Assembly (NCBI GenBank): GCA_946902875.1
Contig: OX336340.1
Coordinates: 9,963,566 to 10,027,565, forward strand
Reading direction: 5' to 3'
DNA length: 64,000 nucleotides
Origin: Nematopogon swammerdamellus
Taxonomy: Eukaryota > Arthropoda > Insecta > Lepidoptera > Adelidae
A model generated the notes under the pieces. It was not told where the DNA came from and searched no databases. It saw only the letters and a program-made list of their open reading frames with translations. The position numbers and the translations under genes were made by a program. Shown here in pieces: positions 1-10,564 of the stretch; position 1 is the stretch's first letter; each line of letters starts with the position of its first letter.

Positions 1-1120
1 TCGAAAATTGTGAATGTGCTTCCTATTTCAAAATGTTTCAACACAAGCACGAGACCCTCAGTTGCGAAATAAAGATGAGAAATTTTTGAAAAGATAGACA
101 GTAGTGGTGCCAAACAAATAAACTTAGCTTTACAGAAAATTACTGTATGATGTGGGTAGACTGAATACAACATTTGGAAGAATACAAAAAGATTAAAAAA
201 TGTTAAAGCACAAGATTCAGGGCCCCATGTTACCTGTAATGTATCTTATGTGTTACGGCGACAAAAGCTGTCAAAGGATTACACATCCAGTAATCCCTTG
301 CCTTAGTCCGGCGACGTAGTATTATATTCTTTGGTCCGGCGTAGGGACAATTTTGATGTTGCCGGATTATGGAGCTTATAATGTAGTTGCCCCATCTATA
401 CTTGCATTTAAATTTCAGCAATACACACTAAAACCATGAATATGACAATATTCTGGCTGACCTATGAACATAATGTAAGCTATCCCGCACATGAATGCTG
501 ACCAGCGGGGCTATTCTGTATTAGGTATTCATTGCTACTAGCAATGTCTCATGATTCGTCTCACTCACTCCAATGGACTTTTGAATGCGTCTAGTGATGC
601 AGCTGCGGCTACTGCTATTTTTCGATAATCTTTAATAGGGAATAGGCAGGCAGTAACCATGAAAATAAAGGGATTATGAAGTGAAAAGAATAATTAAAAT
701 GTTTATTTTTGTTAAATGTAAGGATAGGTACAGAATATAATTGATTTTCAGCATCAAGTTGCTCAGTTGACATTTAGGTAACTTACAAGAAAATATAAAA
801 ATGTTTCCTCATGTGCACGTGTAGTCTTTTTATTTTATTTGTATAAAAGATTCTGATGAGACATCTTGGTAATTTTTTGACTATGCTGTAAACTTACGAT
901 ATTGGAAATATATGTATGTCCAATATTGGCTACGAATGACATTATCCCTATGTTGTCTATGAGCAGGAGAATGCATAAACTTAAGAGCCAGTGTGCCTGT
1001 CAGGCCTGTTAATTCGACCTGCGAACCTCGCCCATGAAACTAATCCGAGCGAACTGGAACACCTATGTAATTGGTGCAAGACTTATTCATTACTTTAGAC
1101 GAATTGGCGATTTGACCAAA
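1..1120. other. Nup35 3' flank, no gene recognised
   Basis: AT-rich sequence downstream of the Nup35 stop codon. Short open frames occur on both strands but show no recognisable domain and no convincing splice signals. I see nothing that can be named here before the SINE fragment at 1125. Confidence 0.4.
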
Positions 1121-1124
1121 GGAA

Positions 1125-1211
1125 AGTAGACACTGGCATGGCACCCACTTCACCAAGGTTCGCTGACGGGCTGACATCGCGGATGTTGTAGATGATGTAG
1201 CAAAAAAAAAA
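1125..1211 (+). mobile_element. SINE 3' fragment (tRNA-5S family)
   Basis: It matches the last 90 bp of the full-length SINE at 13398-13788: the block 'ggctgacatc' followed by 'ggatgttgta' and 'gatgtagc', ending in an A-run. The head is missing, as is common for 5'-truncated or decayed copies. Confidence 0.7.
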
Positions 1212-1664
1212 TAATTGGAAAGACGAAGACTCCACAGTGCACAGCGTGGTTCACTTTGCTCTTCGTGGATGAACAATCAGAGAAAGACTGGACGGTTGTG
1301 CGCCTGACGGAATCTGAGACTCTGTCCAAAGGCTGGTGGGCGGACTGAGTCAGTGTAGCATCAGAAGTGGCAGTGATAGAGCCATCAGCTTGCTCACACA
1401 ATCAATAAAAGATTTTGTATGAAGATTTTTTGTCTCAACGCGGACTTTATGTGTGATCGATCAGCGCCACAAAGTGTGAACATTGTTGCTGTTTATGTTT
1501 TCTGTGTAAACTAGGCTCGATAAAACGGTTATGGTCATCATCATTACAATATTTTATATGCTGAATTTCTGTGCCACACATGATGATGAGGCTCAGGGAC
1601 TTGTTCATTAAACAATACAAAAAAACTCATTATGTATTATGATTTTTAAATATACCCACGACCA

Positions 1665-1757
1665 AAGGGATGCCACTGACATTGCACCTAGTTCAGAAAG
1701 GTGTTATGGGATGGGCTGACATCACGGATTTTGTCGCTGATGTAGCCAAAATCTATA
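1665..1757 (+). mobile_element. SINE 3' fragment (tRNA-5S family)
   Basis: This is a second decayed copy of the same SINE tail ('ctgacattgcacctagttc', then 'ggctgacatcacgg'). It has several substitutions relative to 13398-13788 and no clear poly(A), so it is probably older. Confidence 0.65.
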
Positions 1758-1920
1758 ATTAAACTGATTAAAATTAAATTATACAATGAAATTATGCAAT
1801 ATTAAAACAGTATGACCATTTCGATGCCTGGTCAAAATCTTACCTCAGGCTAATTATAAAATGTTTGCATAATATGTATGATAAAATTGGTCAATTGATA
1901 TATAAAGGATAGCCCTATTG

Positions 1921-4900
1921 TCACCATCCAAAGAGATACTCCATAGTTTTGGAGACAATGCCGCCGGAGGAGCCCTGCGGTGCGGTCGTGGAGGGCAGCG
2001 CGGTGGGGCACAGGGGTCTCGCTGCTATACCACTTCTGTAACAATATTCATTGCTTAAATGGGATTATTGTATTACAAATACAACAACCAAGATGGTAAA
2101 TGGTAAAATTACAAACAATGTTATCATACTGAGATGCCAAAAACTTGCATAGAAGGTTTTGAAATATAATGTTCTTTTCATTTCCCAAGTGATAAGTTTG
2201 AATGTGAAGGATTATGCAAAGTTTTAAGATTGAATTAAGTTGGTGCGTGGTTGCTTGTCGCGACCTATACAATATAAAAAAATCTGAACTCGCACCTATC
2301 TGGGGAGCTGATGGTGTTGTTGTTGGAGCCGAGGGCGAGGCGCGGGGGCTCCTTGCAGCTGACCACTCCCACCATGACGCCGGGTGCAATCTGGCGTCCA
2401 TTGAGCGCCAACGCACGCTCTTTTTCCCCGCGCGTCGCATAGCGCACATGCGCCCAGTTGCCTTGCGTGGGGTACTGCTTGTCTGTCATCAGTGTGTTTA
2501 TCATTAGCCATAGCTCCACCGCCGTACAGGCTATTTTCGAAGACAAAAAACTAGACTACTTCATTATTTTGAAATAAATACATTTTTGACTTAACTTTTT
2601 ACACGATGGCGTATACAAACCATACAGGTTGGCTAGGATACCGCAACACCGAGGGGATTGTACGAACATTTTCCCTGCTACAATGCACAATAAGCTGCTT
2701 ATATGTAGTAACAGTGCAGAGAAAAAGCTCCACAGAACAAGGTTCCCGACTTTAAGGTAATAGTGAAGTGTTGAGGGAGAGATTAGCCTATTAGAAGAGA
2801 GTATCACGATGACCAACTATCTTGAGAGTGGTAATAAGTATATACAGGTGGCTGAGTAGAAATCATAATCAATAGATTTAACCTACATAAATATACTTTA
2901 TGCAAATCTCAACATTGTTTTTGTTAAAAAGTAGACTAATTTGAAAATTTACTAAAAAATAAAAATTTTCACTTATTATCCTTAGCCTTCACCATTTCAC
3001 ACACCTGGTTATAGTCTAGAGCAGTGATTCGCAAACTGGGTGCCGCGGCACCCCGGGGTGCCGCGAACCTACGCTAGGGGTGCCGCGAAAAAGTGGACAT
3101 TATTTGACCGAGCGAGCGCGAAGCGCGAGCGAAGCGTCTCCATTTCAGCTTGGGCAAAAATGCGTACGTATGTCCGGATGTCCGGCTGTTTCTCAACAAG
3201 TTTTTGGTAATTTTTCAAAATCGCTAAGCCATGGGGGTTGAGGTGCGCCGGTGAACATTTATTCAGTTTTAAGCTATGCAAAAACAGACTCGCGAGGTCT
3301 ACAGCTCACAGAGCCACTCACTAGTAGTAAATAATTAAATTCTAAATAAGTATAAAAGTAATGTACCTACCTACATACTTAATCGAAATAATAATGAAAC
3401 ATTTACATTTCGATGCGTAACTTTTACGCATCGCAAAATTGTGTTTTTTATTCCTTTCGAAAATATTACTTGATTTACATATTTGCATGCTTCGTTTATC
3501 ACAGTTCAGATATAATGCATGAAAGACACCAACCGAATATTGAAGCGGTGTGCCGCACAATTTCTTGAACGGGTTAAGGGCGCCGTCAGCTAAAAAAGTT
3601 TGAGAACCACTGGTCTAGAGACTAATCGCAGATACTCAAAATAAAAAAAAAATTATAATTATTATCATAAACATTTTTACCTGACCACTTTAAATTTTTC
3701 TGAGTAAATAAACTAAAGCGCACTTTCTGCGTGAGGGGATACCGGATGAACGGATGTGACAAATAGGTATTTAATTAAAACAAACAGGGCAATGCCTCGG
3801 TTACTATGCACTTCAAATGCGCTTAAAATTTTTGAATTTGTTATTGCAAAATCATTCATGCCATTCGCCAAGTGACTTGCGAGACAGCAGGACACTCTCC
3901 TCAAAAGCAGAACGCCTGGTGACGTTAGTTGCATGTTACACGTTCACATTGCTAAAGTTTCCTCACAATGTTGTCATGTCCACAGAAAAAAACTCACCGA
4001 TAATAGTGCCGCAGTTGGAGAGTCTCGCCAGCACGGTGTTGGCGGTGCTGGGTGGGAAGCCAAAAACTGTCACCCAGTGCTCCTCCACTGGCTCCTGGTA
4101 GCCATCCCGCCAGCTCGGCTTCAGCGACTCGTTGTACACAGACTGGTTCAAGTTGGACTGGTGCTGTGAGTTTTGTAACATTGAATAGTTATACCCTGAA
4201 AAGATAAAATTATATAGAACCATGTCGGCACCAATTGCAACATTGTCGAGACTAATTTGGTACTTACCTAAACTAACATCACTAAAAATGTTGGAATTGT
4301 TGACGGAATGATCGACATTCTTGATAGTGTCGAATAGGTCTTCGATCGGAGGTCCACTAGGTTTGTTGTAGGACATGTTGGGTGAGCTGGGCATGTTGGA
4401 GTACATGTTGTGTTTCTGGTTGTAGAGTGCTTGCTGGTGAATCGACACACTCGGCCGGTACATCTTCTGGTCGGGCGTGGACGTGTGAGCCGGCGGTGGA
4501 CTCATCGGGGATCCTGTCCAAATAATATATCATTGTTGTGGATCACAATTTATAATAGCAGCTTAAAACAGCAACTCCAAACACTACAGCTAATATGGCA
4601 TGATTCTAACATCTTCAGAAATGGTTGATACACGACACAACAGCCCTGAGGTGGGCATTCGCAGGTGTGGCTTTGTCGAGGGGAGCCGTGCTAGCAAATT
4701 GCTATAGTCTGTTTTTTTGGAAGACGGAGTAAAGTGACGTTTGGAGTGTTGCCAGTTTATGGAAAATTTTAAATAGGCATGTAGTTGCTATCGATACTTT
4801 TATCGATTGATTAACCCTTCGCGTGCCTCCGGCGCACAGCCGTGCGCCGGCTATATTATTCCTCTAGTATGCCTCCGGCACACAGCCGTGTGCCGCGCAT

Positions 4901-6290
4901 AGTCGCCAACTTCAGGCAGCTAATGCAACGTAGCATGGCTGCTGTTTTGTATGAATTTAGGTTCAAATTAATTTGACGATTTGTAGAATTGATTTTGGCC
5001 CTCTACACAACGTACAACATACTGAGCTCGCTAGTTCTCGCCGGCGCGAGAGAGATGAGAGCTCGCGATTGTTTACATTTTTCGTTGCTTTCCGAAATGT
5101 GTTATGTATAAGTTTGTGAGTGAAAATGAGTGCAGGGAGAGTGTATTGATCTGATAAATGTGTTCCTAGCAGTTTTATAAGTGCAGTGTTTGTGTAAATC
5201 GACATAACCTAAAAAAAATTGTTTCGTTCGTGTTCACCAGTTTACCACACCATATCTTCTAGATATAAGGTAGAAACCATATTGTTGTCTATACCAATTA
5301 GATAGATAATTTCGTGCAGATTCTGGTGATGTTATATCACTATAGTTAAATAGGTCTTTAGTGGTTTCTCTGGAAAAACGAGAAATTCCTAACCTCTTCC
5401 AAACTACCCAGAAAAACAAAAAACGGCCGACACGCGCGGGGGTGTGCGCGCGCGCGGGGTCCGACATTCGATGGGTTAATTAATGAAATGCTGTAAACTC
5501 TAATATTTACCTAATTGTGGATTTAATTGACAACATATTAAGCTAAATCTTGCTAGAAAAATTTTAAGTTTAAGGCAGCGCCACAGGTAGCGCATAATAT
5601 GTGTGAATGTGTGTCGTGTCGTGTAAAAGTCGATACTATTTTCATCGACTACAATCCCTAGTGGTGCAAAGCGTGCAACACTCTAATGTCAGTCAAACGT
5701 CACTTTACTCCGTCTTCCAAAAAAACAGACTATAGTAAGCATATTGTGTAGGTCGAGTTAAATTTTCAATGTTGGGGAAACAATTTTTTCTTCAATTTAT
5801 TGCCATGTTAATTCTAATATTGATGGGTTGTATGTATGTATGGGTTATTTTTAATTTTCATCATTGATCTGTATGCCAACGAACTCCACTTGGCTTGTGC
5901 TCCTCACTCAGAGCCAATGACGTATGCAGAACATAGTGTACAAAAAAAGTTTAGTAAGTGCACACTTTACATGAGAAAATAAATGCCTAAGCAAATATTC
6001 GTTGTCCTCAAACCCTTCTAATCATCGATAGGTTATTTCAATGCTTCAAATAAAGTTTGACCTAATGTAAAAAATAAATATTAGGGGGAAAGCCTACGAA
6101 TTAAAAGAGAAAGCTCACCGAATGCCAAGTTCCTGCCCTTGGTCGGCGAGAGGCTATTGGTACGTAGGTGTGGTGTCGATGGCGAAGTGATCTCGCCCAG
6201 CAAGAAGGGTGGCAGGTAGCTGCCGGCGCCAGGGCTTCCCCCGCTTGCGCTGGGCGAGTGCGTAGGGCTGCCCAACGTCATAGGTTCCAT
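1921..6290 (-). CDS. Nup35: Nucleoporin Nup35 (Nup53), complete, 5 exons
   Basis: Nuclear pore scaffold protein of the Nup93 subcomplex. Exons in transcript order are 6119-6290, 4268-4513, 3998-4195, 2296-2482 and 1921-2035. Phases join cleanly to 305 codons, near the length of animal Nup35. The N-terminus reads MEPMTLGSPTHS and then PPFLLGEITSPSTP, the conserved Nup35 start region. The RRM-like MPPN dimerisation domain starts at HWVTVFGFPPS (about residue 174) and continues across the exon 3/4 junction with GNWAHVRYAT and APGVMVGVVSCKEP. The last residues, SKTMEYLFGW, are the family's membrane-binding amphipathic helix. The start ATG at 6290 fits the family N-terminus, though an upstream noncoding exon is possible. 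Introns are 1605, 72, 1515 and 260 bp; two carry transposons (4705-5732, 3022-3612). Identity is very secure; exact start slightly less so. Confidence 0.95.
3022..3612. mobile_element. Non-autonomous hAT element, 8-bp TSD
   Basis: The element lies in Nup35 intron 3. The ends are inverted repeats, cagtgattcgcaaact and (reverse complement of the right end) cagtggttctcaaact, a typical hAT terminus. It is flanked on both sides by the 8-bp duplication gtctagag (3014-3021 and 3613-3620). Near the left end are GC-rich palindromic blocks (gccgcggcaccccgg). No transposase is visible, although a 70-codon open frame runs on the minus strand. Confidence 0.85.
4705..5732. mobile_element. TA-flanked terminal-inverted-repeat element
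   Basis: The element lies in Nup35 intron 1. The two ends are about 41 bp perfect inverted copies beginning tagtctgtttttttgg and continuing with aagacggagtaaagtgacg. TA is duplicated at both borders, which is typical of Tc1/mariner-type MITEs. No transposase is visible. A TTAA-bounded insertion (4815-5475) occupies most of the interior. Confidence 0.85.
4815..5475. mobile_element. piggyBac-like non-autonomous element inside the TIR element
   Basis: Bounded by TTAA at 4811-4814 and 5476-5479, with ends cccttcgcgtg and (reverse complement) cccatcgaatg. TTAA duplication plus CCC ends is the piggyBac signature. Near the left end is a twice-repeated palindromic block (ccggcgcacagccgtgcg, then a variant with cacacagccgtgtg). 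No coding sequence is recognised. Confidence 0.55.
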
Positions 6291-6540
6291 CACAAGTACT
6301 AATAGGTAACAAAGATCGTGCTCAGTTTATCTCTTGCGGAGATGAATTTTCTTTTCTTTCTCTTGTGAGTTTTTCGAACAGACAGACCCACAGATGACAG
6401 ATTACATTACATTCAAAGACAATATCCACTGCGTTTATACAACCCGTCCTCTACGGAAGCATTAACCAAAACAATCCTTCGCCTACACCAGGTGGCGGGC
6501 GCGATCGGCGCCGGCGCATTACTCTCGAAAAAAAATCATT
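6291..6540 (-). promoter_or_regulatory. Probable Nup35 promoter / 5' UTR region
   Basis: This lies directly upstream of the Nup35 ATG. Around 6487-6525 is a local CpG-rich patch (ggcgggcgcgatcggcgccgg), unusual in the AT-rich surroundings and typical of insect housekeeping promoters. No TATA box is obvious. The call is by position and composition only. Confidence 0.35.
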
Positions 6541-6877
6541 TTGGAAGATTTTTCCATAAAACTTCATGAACTAACATATGGATTGTATTTACAGATAAAT
6601 ATTCTAGCTATAAATAGTATTTTTTTATATATATTGCATATTATTATTTTGTAAAGTTGTGTTATATGAAAATCGCGACCTGTCTCAGATTTTTTATTTT
6701 TATAAATTTATTAGACCGGAAATCGGTCACATAGTATTTTTATTATAAACACTAATAAATAACGGACCTAATCATACCTTTCTTGTGTATCAGCAGCCCC
6801 CGTGTCAACCACAATAAAATTTTGAATTCGCAAAAAATGTTGGCAAAAAAAACACTTTCACCAAGTTCCTAGGCGAA
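6541..6877. other. AT-rich intergenic sequence
   Basis: Between the divergent Nup35 and DCAF15 genes. No reading frame, repeat pair or RNA-like structure was recognised. Confidence 0.3.
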
Positions 6878-7197
6878 ACCTAGGTCACAAAAATGGCTCA
6901 TTTCTCGTAAATTTACGACATGCAAGCACTAAGCGGCACATATTATTCAACTAGAAGAACTAAGGAACATTTCTGTCACCTCACTTTTTCCAAAAAAACG
7001 ATTTATTTTGAGAAACAAGCTTCTCAAAACAGGCAAGTTTGTATGGCGCGAGACCTAGGTCACAAAAATGGCTTGTTTCTCGTAAATGTACGACATGTAA
7101 GCACTAAACGGCATATATTATTCAACTAGAAGAACTAATGAACATTTCTGTCACCTCACTTTCTCCGAAAAACCGATTTATTTTGAGAAACAAGCTT
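6878..7197. repeat. Two-copy 175-bp tandem duplication
   Basis: The block starting acctaggtcacaaaaatgg at 6878 recurs at 7053 and continues through 'attattcaactagaagaact' and 'gattattttgag'-like text in both copies with scattered substitutions. The small open frame across the first copy is not conserved in the second, so I treat it as non-coding. Confidence 0.8.
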
Positions 7198-7740
7198 TGA
7201 CAACAACAACAAACAGGAAAAAATTGTCAGTATGGAGTAGGACTTTTCTTCGACTTTTTACGTAAAATGCATCTCAACTCAGTACAAACAAATGTACTCA
7301 ATAGGTCCGGAATATAATGAAAAAGAGAAAAAACATCACTTACCGGTCCATTCTTCTGTATTTGGTGAACAAACTCAACGAACATTCACTACACCGACCC
7401 ACAACACAACACCCACAACAATGACGACAGATATGATATTTTTTTCCTACTCTGTCGGCTCGTTGTTGTCTTCGGTAATGATAGTGTTGGTAGATCAATT
7501 TTGTCAACTTTATAGTATGTCTCTTTGTACTAATACTATAATAGTAGATTGTGTAGGGAAAAATTATTTTTCGGCCCATGCAGCGGTTTGGAGCGGTGGC
7601 GGGTTAATATTGACCGCTCCATAGATGACGGTATAAATGCTCGGCGGGCAATATTGCCCGCTCCAGTGATTACTGAATTTACGGTCTTGCTTGACTTGAT
7701 GAAATGACAAACCGTCGAGCCGCCGCCGCCCGCCCGCCGC

Positions 7741-8291
7741 ACGAGTGTCTCTTTGTAGTAAGCACCTGACAGCTGACGCTGCTGGAAAAAAAATTACCAT
7801 CTACGCGCTACGCGCTTGCCTTGCCACGCACAACGCATATATCGAAAGTCGAGAAGCGAAGCAAGTTCGTCGTTCGTCGTACAGAATGGTGTATCTAGAT
7901 AAGTTGTGTGTTGATACCATTTGAAAAGACAATGGGGGTAATTAACATAGGTACTTGGCGGAAAAACGAAATCCACAGCCCCGACATAACCTGTTAGTGT
8001 GGCTATTCCCTAGAGTGTTTTATAAGCCGGAGGCGCGGAGGGAGTGCAGCCCCCGTCCGCCGTAACAAAGCGCAGGCACCCGTGTGAGCCGGAGCGGCTG
8101 AGGCTGGTGGTCGTCGAAGGATTTTTTTATTTTTGGCCCCAGTTTTGATTTCTGCAGGCTAAGTCTTAATTGGAATAAAGAAAAGAAGAAAACAAATGCA
8201 AATGAGAAGAAGAATGAAAAAACAAGACATGGCTATACGGTCACACTGAAAAAAAAGTTAACTGTCAGATGCTTACTACAAAGAGACGCTC
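7741..8291. repeat. Inverted-repeat-bounded element
   Basis: The block gtctctttgtagtaagca at about 7746 appears in reverse complement at about 8262-8288, with matching flanks (ctgacag). A third, diverged copy lies at 34668. This suggests the ends of a foldback or TIR element in the Nup35-DCAF15 intergenic region. No coding content was recognised between the ends. Confidence 0.45.
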
Positions 8292-8580
8292 ACTCATCCC
8301 GCCGCACCGCCCAAAAGGGACACGACACGAAACCATGGTCGAGATCGAAAAAATAAAAATCCTACACTCTTATACCACTGAGCCAACAAATTACATAAAC
8401 GACCAAACGAATGTCGGATTCAGTTGGTTCGCTTTCGAGCCGAGTCAACCCGAGTGTTTCCGAAAGGAGCGTAGGAGGAGGCGCAGGATCAGCCAGAGCT
8501 GTCAGGTGTCAAACCCGTGGAACGCTGACCACCCACAGATTACCGAAATATTAGACAGTCCGCCAACAAAATTGGATTAG
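8269..8580 (-). repeat. Dispersed repeat with tRNA-like A box
   Basis: Reverse complement of the segment at about 34880-35100. Shared blocks include 'gtataagagtgtagg', 'cgctttcgagccgag' and 'cctttcgg'. Read on the minus strand it carries 'tggctcagtggtataag', which resembles a pol III A box. The long open frame on the plus strand is a by-product of the repeat. The family is not recognised. Confidence 0.6.
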
Positions 8581-8593
8581 CCTCAAATATGTC

Positions 8594-8733
8594 AAGCCGC
8601 GTCTCCTGCGAATGTTTTTTTCGAAACATTACACAGAAACCTCGAAACATTGGGGCGTGGCCATACACAGTTGTATGAAAACAAATTTATTGGTGTAATG
8701 TTTCGAAAAAAACATGCGCAGGAGACGCGGCTT
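8594..8733. mobile_element. Short palindromic MITE, copy 1
   Basis: 140 bp with inverted ends aagccgcgtctcctgcg and 'tttttcgaaacattacac'. The right end is the reverse complement. A second copy of the family lies at 9152-9456. Confidence 0.8.
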
Positions 8734-8971
8734 AAGGCAATAGTAAAGCACAATTGTAAATAGGATAGGAAGATGAGAATGATTACTTAACTGAACGATG
8801 TCAGAAGAGTCACTTCAGTCAGTCTCCCTTTGCGAGAGCGAGAAGTATAGAGATAGAGAAAGTGCTCGTCATTAGTTCCTATGATAAACAGAGAGTATAG
8901 ATTGATAAAAATCGTTCGTCTGTCGGGGACCTAAGTAAATCGTTGTATGGAGAAAAGGTACAGCCACAGAC

Positions 8972-9152
8972 TAAGGCCCGGACGTCATGCATCCGTTTCT
9001 CCCCGGAGTTGACTAAAATAGGCCACACCCACCTGTGCGAGCGACGGAGTGAGAAACGGATGCATGAAGTTCTCACTCTGTCGCTCGCACCGGTGGGTGT
9101 GGCCTATTTTAGTCAACTCCGGGGAGAAACGGATGCATGAAGTCCGGGCCTA
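8972..9152. repeat. Near-perfect 180-bp palindrome
   Basis: The left arm (aggcccggacgtcatgcatc, then ccccggagttgac and ggccacaccc) is repeated almost exactly in reverse complement on the right, around a centre near 9060. It lies between two copies of the same MITE. The open frames on both strands here are reflections of the palindrome. Confidence 0.85.
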
Positions 9153-9456
9153 AGCCGGGTCTCATGCGAATGTTTTTTTTTTCGAAACGTTACACAGAAA
9201 CATTGGGGCGTGGCCGTCCACCATTGTGTGAAAGCCATAGAGAATTAATAATGTTTTTGTGTATGTACGTGGTACAATAATAGATTTATTTTATTGTGCA
9301 TGAGTACAATGTATTATTTTTAAACTGAGTTATAATAATTATTATCTAAAACAAGTATATTCAAGAATAACACAATATTTAAAATTAAGTAAAATTAAGT
9401 AAGTTAATTTTGTGTATTGTTTCGAAAAAAACATGCTTAGGTAGGAGACGCGGCTT
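9152..9456. mobile_element. Palindromic MITE, copy 2 (longer)
   Basis: Same termini as 8594-8733 (aagccgggtctcatgcg; right end ggagacgcggctt) and the same internal block 'cattggggcgtggccgt', but with about 165 bp of extra AT-rich interior. Confidence 0.75.
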
Positions 9457-9534
9457 TATAATTACAGCGCTTTAGCGGGTCAATCAAGGGTCTGGTACAG
9501 GAGAGAACAAAGGAACGATGGCGCTGTAGATCAG

Positions 9535-9700
9535 CTGTGATTTTTTGGGGGTTAAAAAAAATAACCAGGGTTAATAGAAGATGCGTCGCTAAGCGACGCA
9601 TCTTCTCTATATTAACCCTAAACTAATGTTAAGGCGGTGCATGTCGTTTTTGTTACGTTTCGTTTCTGCCACTTCGCGTTTACAATCAGCTGATTATAGC
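9535..9700. repeat. Dispersed repeat with GCGTCGC hairpin
   Basis: Contains the hairpin gatgcgtcgctaagcgacgc flanked by 'aaccagggttaat' and 'attaaccct', then 'catgtcgtttttgttacg'. Related copies, in the opposite orientation, occur at 14040-14125 and 30243-30345, and a fragment at 45498-45550. The class of element is not recognised. Confidence 0.6.
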
Positions 9701-9759
9701 GCAAGAGTCAATTTTGTTCCTTCATGTGCCGCTGCCGATGTTTGATGCTTGATAATCTG

Positions 9760-10564
9760 TTGTCAATGTCAAATTTTCTTAACTCTTGATATTATGTTTT
9801 TGCGTTAAACTATAAAATAAATAACACTATAAAATGGCAAAAAACTAGTCATAGTAGGGAGCGGAATACTGTGTACAATGTTTTCAAGTGTTTGCAAGAT
9901 AAAAAACGTGCAGGATGTGAAAGCATTCCTCTAAATGATGTAGTAAAGTTGGCTTCTGAACTGACATTTAGGTAAAACGTTATGTCATTGTAGTGAGATT
10001 GTCATGAATTGGCCGCCTTAATGTACAATTAGGTAATTATTTTTTGTTCTATCTAGGTGTATCTCAAACATCTGTTTACCGAATAGCAAACAAAAGAGGG
10101 ACGTACATATTCGTTCTGAACAAAAAACACTTTTTGACTTTACATAAATACGAAACGTCCGAATAAAAATAGCTTAGGTTAAGTTTTTCTGAACTAGAAT
10201 TTTTATTTAGAAGTTTAAATTTTATTAAATTTTATTTATTTTATTATTTTATTTATTTTATTAAATTAAATAATTTATATTTTATTATGAATTCCAGTGC
10301 AAAAGTACATTTTTAATAAAAACATCGGACAATTCAATATGTGCATACTATACTGAATGTTGCTATATAAATCTAAAAAGTGGCTCCATCTTGACAGCTC
10401 TGGTCAGGCTTTAGTAAAATCGTTGTTCCATTCCACCGTCCACGGTATACATAACCTGGCAACATCCGTCCATCCAGCTGTCAAACAAATTACTCTGAAA
10501 ATCTGACATATAAACCTCTGTGATTTATGGTCTGACTGGTCTGTCTGAATGAAACTATACAAAC
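9760..10564 (+). promoter_or_regulatory. DCAF15 upstream region
   Basis: Sequence before the DCAF15 start. It contains low-complexity 'ttttatttattttatt' stretches (10200-10290) and no gene. The last 180 bp, less AT-rich, probably include the promoter and 5' UTR. No TATA box is obvious at a standard spacing. Confidence 0.3.

Noticed and set aside
8879..9140. Two similar frames on opposite strands
   Set aside because: Mirror images produced by the palindrome at 8972-9152.
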